This document shows positions 25,211 through 32,624 of a stretch of 54,463 nucleotides of DNA, piece after piece (within the stretch, counting starts at the first letter, position 1; each line of letters opens with the position of its first letter). Under the pieces are notes generated by a model. It saw only the letters and a list, made by a program, of their open reading frames with translations. It was not told the origin of the DNA and made no database searches. Position numbers and translations under genes: made by a program. The stretch comes from DASPFV01 sp035620975 (GTDB lineage Bacteria > Acidobacteriota > Vicinamibacteria > Vicinamibacterales > 2-12-FULL-66-21): the NCBI GenBank assembly GCA_035620975.1, contig DASPFV010000064.1, positions 1 to 54,463 on the forward strand, given 5' to 3'.

Positions 25211-25957
25211 GTGGCGGGCGACGTGCTGAGCAGGCTGGGCCAGCGGGTGCGGACGGCGCGGCTGGCGCGGGGATGGACGCTGAAGGAAGTAGCGGAGCGG
25301 TCCGGCGTCTCGCTGCGGTTCCTCGTGCAGCTCGAGGCGGGCCGCGGCAACATCTCGGTGCGCCGGCTGGTGGACGTCGCGGGCGCGCTGGAGACGACGG
25401 CCGCGGGCCTGCTCGAGAACCTGCAGCGGCCCCGGGCTCAGGTCATCGCGCTGCTCGGGCTGCGAGGGGCGGGCAAGACGACGATTGGCCGGCGGCTCGC
25501 CAGGCGGCTGCAGGTCCCGTTTCTCGAGCTCGACAGGCGGATCGAGCTGGCAGCCGAGCTCAACCTGTCGGAGCTGTTCTCGCTGCACGGCGAGGATTAC
25601 TACCGCCGTCTCGAGCGCGAGGTGCTCCGGTCGGTTCTCGACGAGGGGCGCTCCCTGGTGCTGGCCACCGGCGGCGGGATCGTCACCTCCGCCGACACCT
25701 ACCAGCTGCTGCGACGCCGGTGCGTCACCATCTGGCTGCGGGCGCGGCCGGAGGACCACTGGAACCGTGTCGTGCGGCAGGGCGATCGGCGGCCCATGGC
25801 CGAGCACCCGCAGGCGATGGCCGACCTCCGGGGTCTGCTCGCCGCGCGGGAACCGCTCTACGCGACAGCCGATCACACCGTCGACACGTCCAGCAAGTCG
25901 GTGGGCCGCGTGCTCGCCGAGCTCGTGGAGGCCATCGGCGCGGACACGCCGGACTGA
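25211..25957 (+). CDS. boxR: BoxR-type transcriptional regulator (XRE HTH plus shikimate-kinase-like domain)
   Basis: 248 aa. Residues about 5-62 form an XRE helix-turn-helix (WTLKEVAERSGVSLRFLVQ), residues about 78-245 a shikimate-kinase-like domain with P-loop GLRGAGKT (83-90) and the ATGGGIVT segment. This fusion is characteristic of BoxR/BzdR, which sense benzoyl-CoA through the kinase-like domain and repress aromatic degradation operons. It is divergent from boxC with matching half-sites in both promoters. The GTG start follows TATAGT by 6 nt, without a ribosome site. The 3' end overlaps the convergent pheA gene by 85 bp. Confidence 0.92.
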   Translation: MAGDVLSRLGQRVRTARLARGWTLKEVAERSGVSLRFLVQLEAGRGNISVRRLVDVAGALETTAAGLLENLQRPRAQVIALLGLRGAGKTTIGRRLARRLQVPFLELDRRIELAAELNLSELFSLHGEDYYRRLEREVLRSVLDEGRSLVLATGGGIVTSADTYQLLRRRCVTIWLRARPEDHWNRVVRQGDRRPMAEHPQAMADLRGLLAAREPLYATADHTVDTSSKSVGRVLAELVEAIGADTPD

Positions 25958-26796
25958 GGCCCGGCGTTTCGCGACTCTTTCAGCGTCTGCGACGAGGGGT
26001 ACGAGCCGAGCGTCTTCACCCATCGCGCGAACTCGGCCAGGTGCACGATCGCGCGTCCGCATCGCAGCTCGTCGCGGCCCGCGGCGAGGTCCACGTAGAA
26101 GACGTATTCCCAGGGCCGGCCCCGGGCCGGCCGGGACTCGAGCTTGGTCAAGTCGATTTCGCGCAGCGCGAACACGCTCAGGGCCTTGAAGAGCGCGCCC
26201 GGGCTGTTCTGCAGCGCGAAGGCGAGGCTCGTCTTGTCGGGCGGCGCCATGGTGCGCGCCTCGCGGGCAATCAGGATGAAACGCGTGATGTTGTCCGCGT
26301 AATCCTGGATGCCGGCCTCCAGCACGTCGAGACCGAACAGCTCGGCGGCGCGCGTCGAGGCAATCGCCGCCGTGTCGGTCAGGCCGCCCTCGCGAATCAG
26401 GCGGGCGCTGCCCGCCGTGTCATAGGTGGCGACCATCTCGACGCCCGGCAGCCGCCGCAGGTACTGCTCGCACTGGGCGAGGCCCTGCGGATGGGAAAAG
26501 ACGCGCCGAATCGAGGCGAGTTGCACGCCGGGCAGCGCCAGCAGGTTGTGCACGACCGGCAGCTCCGTCTCGGCGACGATCGGCAGATCGTGCTCGAGCA
26601 GCAGATCGTAGTTGCGATGGATGCTCCCCCCGATCGAGTTCTCGACCGGCACCAGGCCATGCGACACGCGGCCGGCCGACACGGCCGCGAACACGTCGTC
26701 GAACGACTCCAGGGCGAGTGTCTCCGCCTGGGGCCAGGCGCGCTGCGCCGCGGCCTCGCTGTAGGCTCCCGGCGCCCCCTGAAATGCGATACGCAT
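25873..26796 (-). CDS. pheA: Prephenate dehydratase
   Basis: 307 aa, monofunctional. The catalytic domain starts MRIAFQGAPGAYSE and includes VPVENSIGGS and the TRF motif in ADNITRFILIA. The ACT regulatory domain follows with NSPGALFKALSVFA and LESRPARGR (the ESRP element that binds phenylalanine). It converts prephenate to phenylpyruvate and is expected to be feedback-inhibited by Phe. Start ATG 26796 has GGAGGAGG 6 nt upstream; the frame runs further to 26856 through the terminator. The last 29 or so residues lie past the usual end of the family and overlap boxR antisense. Expression appears controlled by an upstream attenuator. Confidence 0.93.
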   Translation of the reverse strand: MRIAFQGAPGAYSEAAAQRAWPQAETLALESFDDVFAAVSAGRVSHGLVPVENSIGGSIHRNYDLLLEHDLPIVAETELPVVHNLLALPGVQLASIRRVFSHPQGLAQCEQYLRRLPGVEMVATYDTAGSARLIREGGLTDTAAIASTRAAELFGLDVLEAGIQDYADNITRFILIAREARTMAPPDKTSLAFALQNSPGALFKALSVFALREIDLTKLESRPARGRPWEYVFYVDLAAGRDELRCGRAIVHLAEFARWVKTLGSYPSSQTLKESRNAGPQSGVSAPMASTSSASTRPTDLLDVSTV

Positions 26797-26849
26797 GATG
26801 GTCCTCCTCCCCTTACGGTGCACGAGCCGACAGCCCTGAAAAACACGAA

Positions 26850-26876
26850 CGGCCACTCCCCTGCGGGAAGTGGCCG
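26850..26876 (-). terminator. Terminator of the pheA attenuator
   Basis: On the minus strand a 12-bp stem (CGGCCACTTCCC / GGGGAGTGGCCG, one G-U pair) with loop GCA is followed by TTCGTGTTTTTC. It stands 53 bp before ATG 26796 and 32 bp after the leader peptide stop. It has the form of an intrinsic terminator in a leader. Confidence 0.8.
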
Positions 26877-26908
26877 TCGAGGTCGACGAATTCGAGGTCC
26901 GGCCGGAT

Positions 26909-26986
26909 CTACCCGCAGCGCGCGTCCGGCCTGACCAGGCCGGTCGGGAACGCGAAAAACCGGGTGCGGCACGACCCAGAACGCAT
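26909..26986 (-). CDS. Candidate pheA leader peptide
   Basis: 25 codons, ATG 26986 to TAG 26909. The peptide contains RFFAFP, three Phe codons (TTT TTC GCG TTC) within four, as in attenuator leaders. The hairpin CCGGCCTG (26926-26933) / CAGGCCGG (26936-26943) covers the codons right after the Phe run, where a stalled ribosome would change folding. The ATG would be at or one base from the predicted transcription start, so it is read leaderless. Called from composition and position; not homology. Confidence 0.6.
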   Translation of the reverse strand: MRSGSCRTRFFAFPTGLVRPDARCG

Positions 26987-26993
26987 GCCAGGG

Positions 26994-27023
26994 ACTTTAC
27001 CGGAGCCGCGGCAGGTTCGTCAA
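26994..27023 (-). promoter_or_regulatory. pheA promoter
   Basis: TTGACG (27018-27023, 5/6) and TAAAGT (26994-26999, 4/6) are spaced by 18 bp. The start would fall near 26987, next to the leader peptide ATG at 26986. Confidence 0.55.
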
Positions 27024-27030
27024 ATTGCCA

Positions 27031-27114
27031 GAGCCTCGACCTCTCAGAACTTGTACAAATGACTCAAGTCAGCGCGGCGTTATCGAACGATGCGACGAGC
27101 GAGGCGGAGCCTAG
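27031..27114 (+). repeat. Interspersed palindromic repeat, copy 3 (internally deleted)
   Basis: Shares with copies 1 and 2: CTCAGAACTTGTACAAATGA, CTCAAGTC, AGCGCGGCGTTATCGAACGATGC, GCGAGGCGGAGCC and a terminal CTAG. Relative to copy 1, about 25 bp with the second arm of the long hairpin are missing between TCAAGTC and AGCGCGGCG. It lies 13 bp past the stop of the MBL-fold gene. Confidence 0.75.
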
Positions 27115-27126
27115 ATGCCCGACGCG

Positions 27127-27825
27127 TCACCGCGCGGTTTCCCCCGGCTTCAGGACGAGGACGTCGACGCCCAGGGGATCCAGCAGGCGCTTCAGGTGAT
27201 CCGGCGTGCCGGTCAGCAGCGGGAAGGTTCCGTAGTGCATGGGCACCACCTGGCGAACGCCGAGCAGCCGGGCCGCACGCGCCGCGTCCTCAGGGCCCAT
27301 CGTGTAATGGTCGCCGATCGGCAGGAACGCGATATCGGGAGCGTGCACTTCGCCGATGAGCCGCATGTCCCCGAAGAGGGCCGTGTCGCCGGCGAAATAG
27401 AACTTCTGCCCGTTTTCGAGCCGCACGACGAACCCGGCCGGCGCGCCCAGGTACACGGGCGTGCCGTCCTCGATGACGCTGCTCGTGTGGACCGCGGGCG
27501 TCATCGTGACATGGAGCCCGGCAACCTCCACCGTGCCGCCGACGCCCATGTCGATCACGTTCTGCAGTCCCTTCTTGCGGAGCCACATCCCCAGCTCGAA
27601 CACGGCGACGACGGGCGCTCCGGTCGCACGCCCCGTGGCCACGACATCTCCCGAATGATCGCTGTGGCCGTGGGAGAGAAGGATGACGTCGGCCTTGTCG
27701 ATGCGGGTCCCGGGCGGACACGAGGGATTGCCCTCCAGCCACGGATCGGTCGCGATGGCCTTCCCGCCTGGAGTGGTGATCACGAAGGACGCATGACCGA
27801 GCCAGGTAATCGAGATCGCAGCCAT
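27127..27825 (-). CDS. Metal-dependent hydrolase, UPF0173/MBL fold
   Basis: 232 aa. Starts with ISITWLGHASFVI, characteristic of UPF0173, then the metallo-beta-lactamase motif LLSHGHSDHSGD (HxHxDH) and later FYFAGDTALFGDM (Asp ligand) and VVPMHYGTFPLL (His). The substrate of this family is unknown; related enzymes act on phosphodiesters or small metabolites. ATG 27825 is chosen because TATACT lies 6 nt before it on the minus strand and the family begins here; the open frame upstream to 27990 is not conserved-looking. It is divergent from lipA. Confidence 0.88.
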   Translation of the reverse strand: MAAISITWLGHASFVITTPGGKAIATDPWLEGNPSCPPGTRIDKADVILLSHGHSDHSGDVVATGRATGAPVVAVFELGMWLRKKGLQNVIDMGVGGTVEVAGLHVTMTPAVHTSSVIEDGTPVYLGAPAGFVVRLENGQKFYFAGDTALFGDMRLIGEVHAPDIAFLPIGDHYTMGPEDAARAARLLGVRQVVPMHYGTFPLLTGTPDHLKRLLDPLGVDVLVLKPGETAR

Positions 27826-27831
27826 TGCAGT

Positions 27832-27839
27832 AGTATAAT
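27832..27839. promoter_or_regulatory. Overlapping divergent -10 elements
   Basis: AGTATAAT reads as TATAAT (27834-27839) on the plus strand toward lipA and TATACT (27832-27837) on the minus strand toward the MBL-fold gene, where it ends 6 nt before ATG 27825. The lipA leader would be about 155 nt and holds no recognised riboswitch. Confidence 0.5.
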
Positions 27840-28001
27840 GACGCTGCATGTGCACAGTGCCGGCTGCATGGTGCCGTGCTGTGACAAGCCGATCGGGGGC
27901 TTGAAAAGGCTGATACAGCTCAGCGGCCCCCGCCAGCCTGCACTGCACGGCACGTGCACAGCGCGGCGTCCCGCCGCGTTCGGGCCGCACGTCCCGCCAC
28001 C

Positions 28002-28937
28002 ATGACTACCTCCCCGGTTGCGTTCATCCGAGGACGACGGAAGAGGGCCGAGGAGCTTCCGACGCCACCCAAGCCCGAGTGGCTGAAGGTGCGTGCCCCC
28101 GGCTCCGAGAACTACCACCGGCTCAAGGGACTCATGCGATCGCTGGGGCTGCACACTGTCTGCGAGGAAGCGAACTGCCCGAACATCGGCGAGTGCTGGC
28201 ACCACGGCACGGCCACTTTCATGATCCTCGGCGACACGTGCACGCGGTCGTGCGGCTACTGCAACGTCGCGCACGGCACACCGCGCCCGCCGGACGAAGA
28301 CGAACCGGCCAAGGTCGCCAGCGCTATCCAGGCCATGGGCCTCGACTATGTGGTCGTCACGTCAGTGGACCGCGACGACCTGCCCGACTTCGGCGCCAAA
28401 CAGTTCGCGCGCACGATCGACGAAACCCGCCGTCGTCGTCCGGGCTGCCGGATCGAAGTCCTGATTCCTGACTTCCAGGGTGACCAGTCGTCTCTCCGTG
28501 CCGTGCTGAACGCGGGACCCGACGTGCTGAACCACAACATCGAGACGGTGCCGCGGCTCTATCGCACGGCCCGTCCTGGCGGCCGCTATGCGCGGGCGCT
28601 CGAGCTGCTGGACCGCGCGCGCACGTACAGGCCGGCGATCCCGACGAAATCGGGGCTGATGGTCGGATTGGGCGAGGAGATCGACGAAGTCGTGGCGACG
28701 CTGCGCGACCTCCGCGCGGCCGGCTGCCGGATCCTGACGATTGGCCAATATCTCCGGCCGTCGCTGGCCAACCTGCCCATGGCGCGTTACTACACGCCCG
28801 CCGAGTTCGCGGAGCTGAAACGCGTCGCGCTGGATCTCGGATTCGGCCACGTGGAGTCGGGTCCGCTGGTGCGAAGCTCCTACCATGCCCACGAGCAGGC
28901 GGACTCGTTCTCGCGGCGTGTCTCGCTCGGCGGCTGA
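28002..28937 (+). CDS. lipA: Lipoyl synthase
   Basis: 311 aa. Both iron-sulfur motifs are present: the auxiliary cluster CEEANCPNIGEC (Cys54, 59, 65) and the radical-SAM motif CTRSCGYC (Cys80, 84, 87), plus the C-terminal RSSYHA with the Ser that binds the auxiliary cluster. It inserts two sulfur atoms into protein-bound octanoyl groups to make lipoyl cofactors. Start ATG 28002 fits the family; upstream frame to 27954 lacks support. It lies just beyond the pyruvate dehydrogenase genes, whose E2 needs lipoylation. No lipB was found in the window. Confidence 0.96.
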   Translation: MTTSPVAFIRGRRKRAEELPTPPKPEWLKVRAPGSENYHRLKGLMRSLGLHTVCEEANCPNIGECWHHGTATFMILGDTCTRSCGYCNVAHGTPRPPDEDEPAKVASAIQAMGLDYVVVTSVDRDDLPDFGAKQFARTIDETRRRRPGCRIEVLIPDFQGDQSSLRAVLNAGPDVLNHNIETVPRLYRTARPGGRYARALELLDRARTYRPAIPTKSGLMVGLGEEIDEVVATLRDLRAAGCRILTIGQYLRPSLANLPMARYYTPAEFAELKRVALDLGFGHVESGPLVRSSYHAHEQADSFSRRVSLGG

Positions 28938-28954
28938 CGCTGCCCGATCATCGC

Positions 28955-29656
28955 GTGCCCAGCGCCACACTCGATCGGGTCCGGGGTGACATCGTCGCCT
29001 GCCGCCGGTGCACGCGTCTTCGCGCGTACTGCGAGCGCATCGCCGTCGAGAAGCGCGCCGCCTACCGCGATCAGACGTACTGGGCACGCCCGGTGCCCGG
29101 CTTCGGCGACCCGCAGGCCCGCGTGCTGGTTATCGGGCTCGCGCCGGCGGCCCACGGCGCCAACCGCACGGGACGGGTCTTCACGGGCGACGGCGTCGGC
29201 GGATCCGGGGATTTCCTCATGCGGGCGATGCACGCCGCCGGCTTCGCCAACCTCACGACCTCGCACCACGTGGACGACGGCCTCGTGCTGAAGGACGCGT
29301 ACATCGCGGCAGCCGTGCGATGCGCCCCGCCCGACAACAGGCCCACGCCTGCGGAGATCGACGCCTGCTTCGAGCACCTGGCGGCCGAGGCGCGCGCGCT
29401 GCCCCGCGTGCGCGTGATCGTCGCGCTCGGCCGCGTCGCGTTCGACACGGCCTGGCGCCTCCTGGCTGCGAGAGGCATCATCGTACGGCCCAGGCCGACC
29501 TTCGGCCACGGCGTAATCTACAAAGTTGCTCCCGATGTCGCCGTCATCGGTTCCTACCATCCGAGCCGCCAGAACACCAACACCGGGAAGCTCGAGCCGG
29601 CCATGCTGGCGCACGTCTTCCGGAAGGCCCGCGATCTCGCCCGCGTCGGTTCCTGA
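28955..29656 (+). CDS. Uracil-DNA glycosylase, family 5 (UDGb-like)
   Basis: 233 aa, 17 bp after lipA on the same strand. Motif 1 is IGLAPAAHGANRTGRVFTGD and motif 3 SYHPSRQNTNTGKL, both typical of UDGb; Ala replaces the catalytic Asp of family 1, as in family 5. Cys16, Cys19 and two later cysteines (about 116 and 129) may bind an iron-sulfur cluster. It removes uracil and other deaminated bases in base-excision repair. The GTG start follows family length; no strong ribosome site is seen, so it may be coupled to lipA. Confidence 0.87.
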   Translation: MPSATLDRVRGDIVACRRCTRLRAYCERIAVEKRAAYRDQTYWARPVPGFGDPQARVLVIGLAPAAHGANRTGRVFTGDGVGGSGDFLMRAMHAAGFANLTTSHHVDDGLVLKDAYIAAAVRCAPPDNRPTPAEIDACFEHLAAEARALPRVRVIVALGRVAFDTAWRLLAARGIIVRPRPTFGHGVIYKVAPDVAVIGSYHPSRQNTNTGKLEPAMLAHVFRKARDLARVGS

Positions 29657-29689
29657 CGCCGGCTGCGCGGATCAGCTCAATCGCGCGCG

Positions 29690-31141
29690 CTAGTGGCCAC
29701 CGGTGGCCGCTTCCTTCCGCCGACGCGGCTTGTGGACGTGCGTGCTCTCGCCGAAGAACACCTCGGCCGATTCCATGAGCGTCTCCGAGAGCGTCGGATG
29801 CGGATGGATGGTGAGCTTCACGTCGCTCACGGTTGCGCCCATCTCGACGGCCAGCACTCCCTCGGCGATCAGCTCGCCGGCGCCTGGGCCTACGATTCCC
29901 ACGCCGAGCACGCGTTCGCTCTTCGGATCGAGCACCAGCTTCGTCAGGCCGTCGGTGCGGTCCAGGGTGATGGCGCGGCCCGACGCCCCCCATGGGAACC
30001 GGGCGACGGCGACCTCGCGTCCCTGCTTCTCGGCATCCGTCTCGGTGAGGCCGCACCAGGCCAGCTCCGGATCGGTGAAGACGACGGCCGGGATGGCGAG
30101 CGGCTCGAAGGCCACGCGCTCGCCCAGGATGGCGTCGACGGCCACGCGCGCCTCGTGCGAGGCCTTGTGCGCCAGCATGGGCTCGCCGACCACGTCACCG
30201 ATGGCGAAAATGGCGGGATCCGCGGTCCGGCGAGCCGGATCGACCTCGATGAATCCCCGCGGGCCGACGACGGCCCGGGTCTTCTCGAGACCCGGAACGT
30301 TGGAGTTCGGCCGGCGCCCGATCGCCACGAGCACGCGATCGAAGGTCCGCTCGGGAGCCATGCCGTCGGGCAGCGCGCCTTCGAACGTCACCGATATGCC
30401 CTGCCTCGATTCCTGCATGCCGACGACCTTCGTGTTCAGCAGTACCGCCTCGCACATGGATTCCACGCGGCGCGCCAGGATGTTGACGAGATCGCGGTCC
30501 GCCCCGGGCAGGAGCCCGCCGGTCATCTCGACCACCGTCACCTTCGATCCGAGCGCCGCATAAACGGTCCCCAGTTCGAGGCCGATGTAGCCGCCGCCCA
30601 CCACCAGCAGGGACCGAGGCACGTCCGGCAGGTCGAGGGCCGCCGACGAGTCCATCACGCGCCCGCTGTCGATCGACAGGCCGGGAATCGTGGATGGACG
30701 GGATCCGGTGGCGATGATCGCGTGCTCGAATCCGAGGCGCTCCGGGCTGCCGCTCCCCTCGCGGGTGATCTCGAGCGTGCGGCTGTCCTCGAATGCGGCG
30801 CGTCCCTGGATGTAGTCGACCTTCCGCAGGCGGCCCACCTGCCCGACGCCGCCGGTGAGCTGCGAAACGACCTTGTCCTTGAACGCGCGCACGCGGCCGA
30901 CGTCGATCTGCAGTCCACCGAAGCTGACGCCCCACGCCTCGGCATGCCGCGCCTCGCGGATGACCTCGGCCACGTGCAGGAGAGCCTTGGAAGGAATGCA
31001 TCCCCGGTAGAGGCAGACGCCTCCGGGATTCGGCTCCGGGTCCACCAACGAGACCTTCATCCCCCGATCCGCCGCGTAAAACGCGGCGGCGTACCCTCCA
31101 GGACCGGCGCCGATCACCACGAGTTGAGTCGAGTCAGCCAT
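29690..31141 (-). CDS. lpd: Dihydrolipoyl dehydrogenase (E3)
   Basis: 483 aa. FAD-binding VIGAGPGGYAAAF at the N terminus, redox pair in GGVCLYRGCIPSK (Cys43 and Cys48), NAD-binding VVGGGYIGLELG and the C-terminal active-site HPHPTLSE. It reoxidises dihydrolipoyl groups on E2 with NAD. ATG 31141 overlaps the E2 gene by 8 bases, so translation is coupled and it is the third gene of the aceE-aceF-lpd operon. The frame's upstream extension to 31204 would run inside E2 and is not used. Confidence 0.95.
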   Translation of the reverse strand: MADSTQLVVIGAGPGGYAAAFYAADRGMKVSLVDPEPNPGGVCLYRGCIPSKALLHVAEVIREARHAEAWGVSFGGLQIDVGRVRAFKDKVVSQLTGGVGQVGRLRKVDYIQGRAAFEDSRTLEITREGSGSPERLGFEHAIIATGSRPSTIPGLSIDSGRVMDSSAALDLPDVPRSLLVVGGGYIGLELGTVYAALGSKVTVVEMTGGLLPGADRDLVNILARRVESMCEAVLLNTKVVGMQESRQGISVTFEGALPDGMAPERTFDRVLVAIGRRPNSNVPGLEKTRAVVGPRGFIEVDPARRTADPAIFAIGDVVGEPMLAHKASHEARVAVDAILGERVAFEPLAIPAVVFTDPELAWCGLTETDAEKQGREVAVARFPWGASGRAITLDRTDGLTKLVLDPKSERVLGVGIVGPGAGELIAEGVLAVEMGATVSDVKLTIHPHPTLSETLMESAEVFFGESTHVHKPRRRKEAATGGH

Positions 31142-32534
31142 ACAACTGCATGAGGAAGGGCTGCTCGAACGCCTCGGCGACCCATCGCAGGAACCGTGCA
31201 GCATCGGCGCCGTCGATCACGCGATGATCGTACGAGAGCGAGAGCGGCAGCATCAGGCGCGGCTCGAACCGCTCGTCTTTCCATACGGGCTCGTACGCGC
31301 CGCGCGAGATGCCCAGGATCGCCACCTCGGGCCAGTTCACGATCGGCGTGAACGCGGTGCCGCCGATCCCGCCCAGGTTGGAGATCGAGAACCCGCCGCC
31401 CTGCATCTCCTCGAGCGACAGCTTGCCGGCCCGCGCTTTCTCCGAGAGCTGCGCCAGCTCGACCGACAGCTCGATCAGGCCCTTGCGATCGACCTCGCGC
31501 ACGACCGGCACGAGCAGGCCGCGCTCGGTGTCAGCGGCCACGCCGATATGGACGGATTTCCGGTAGACGATCTCGTTCCGTGCGCTGTCCATCGAGCTGT
31601 TGAACTGCGGAAACCGCCGGAGCGCCGCGGCGACCACCTTGAGCGCGATGGCGGTCATCGTCAGTTTGCCGCCGGCCTTCTCGGCCTGTGCCGAGTACTG
31701 CTTCCGCAGGGCTTCGAGAGCCGTGATGTCGGCCTTGTCGTGCTGCGTGACGTGCGGAATCGTCGTCCAGGCGCGGCTCAGGTGCTCGGCGGTCTTGCGC
31801 CGGATGTTGCTCATCGGCTTCCGCTCGACCTCGCCCCACCGGGAAAAGTCGGGCAGCTGCACATCGGGCGCCGCGGCCGGCGCGGCGCCGCCACCGGCCG
31901 ATAGAGCCGCGCGCACGTACGCCTGCACGTCCTCGGCGCTGATCCGCCCCTCGGCACCCGTGCCGGCGACCCGCCGGATATCGACGCCGAGCTCGCGGGC
32001 GAGCCGGCGGACCGACGGCGCGGCGGGCGGCGGCGGGCCTTCGGTCTCCGCTTCGCCCGGCTGAGACGGTGCCGCGGCCGCGGCCGCCGCGGCAGGCCTG
32101 GAGCCCCGGCTGATCTCGACGACCTCGCCGCGCGGCTTCTGCCGCCCGGGGGGCTCGTCCGCGCGTTCCGGCGCGGGCTGCGCCTCGGGGGCCCCCGGGG
32201 CCTTCTGACTCAGGCCCCCCTCCTGGGGCGCACCGGCGGGTTGCGGCTTCGGCTTCGCCCCCTCGGACTGGGGCGCCTGCCTGGCGGCGCCGGCGCCGTC
32301 CTCATCGACGGTGAGCACGGTCTGCCCGACCTTCACGCGCTCCCCGGCCTTGATGTGGATGTCGCGCACGGTCCCGCTCACGGTCGAGGGCACCTCGATC
32401 GTCGCCTTGTCGGTTTCGAGCTCCAGAAGGGGCTGATCCTTCGCGATCGTGTCGCCGCTCGACACCAGAACGCGGACGACATCGCCGGCGGTCACGTTCT
32501 CGCCGAGCTCGGGCAGTTTGAAATCGGTTGGCAT
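31134..32534 (-). CDS. aceF: Pyruvate dehydrogenase E2, dihydrolipoyllysine acetyltransferase
   Basis: 466 aa. One lipoyl domain (residues 1-78) with the lipoylated Lys43 in LETDKATIEVPS, then a Pro/Ala/Gly-rich linker, a peripheral-subunit-binding domain (RRLARELGVDIRRVAGTG) and the catalytic domain ending with LSYDHRVIDGADAARF, the His-x3-Asp-Gly active site. It transfers acetyl groups to CoA and builds the core of the complex. The single lipoyl domain is fewer than the three of E. coli. ATG 32534 fits domain start; the following lpd overlaps by 8 bases. Confidence 0.95.
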   Translation of the reverse strand: MPTDFKLPELGENVTAGDVVRVLVSSGDTIAKDQPLLELETDKATIEVPSTVSGTVRDIHIKAGERVKVGQTVLTVDEDGAGAARQAPQSEGAKPKPQPAGAPQEGGLSQKAPGAPEAQPAPERADEPPGRQKPRGEVVEISRGSRPAAAAAAAAPSQPGEAETEGPPPPAAPSVRRLARELGVDIRRVAGTGAEGRISAEDVQAYVRAALSAGGGAAPAAAPDVQLPDFSRWGEVERKPMSNIRRKTAEHLSRAWTTIPHVTQHDKADITALEALRKQYSAQAEKAGGKLTMTAIALKVVAAALRRFPQFNSSMDSARNEIVYRKSVHIGVAADTERGLLVPVVREVDRKGLIELSVELAQLSEKARAGKLSLEEMQGGGFSISNLGGIGGTAFTPIVNWPEVAILGISRGAYEPVWKDERFEPRLMLPLSLSYDHRVIDGADAARFLRWVAEAFEQPFLMQLYG

Positions 32535-32624
32535 GGTCGTGTGATGTCCGGGGCTGATCAATCAGACGGCCGCGGCCACATCCCGACGGACCGAAGCCCG
32601 GTCGGCAGGCTGCACGCGGTGGAC

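Noticed and set aside
27840..28001. Possible riboswitch in the lipA leader
   Set aside because: TGCA-type repeats and short hairpins are present but no known riboswitch core could be assembled.
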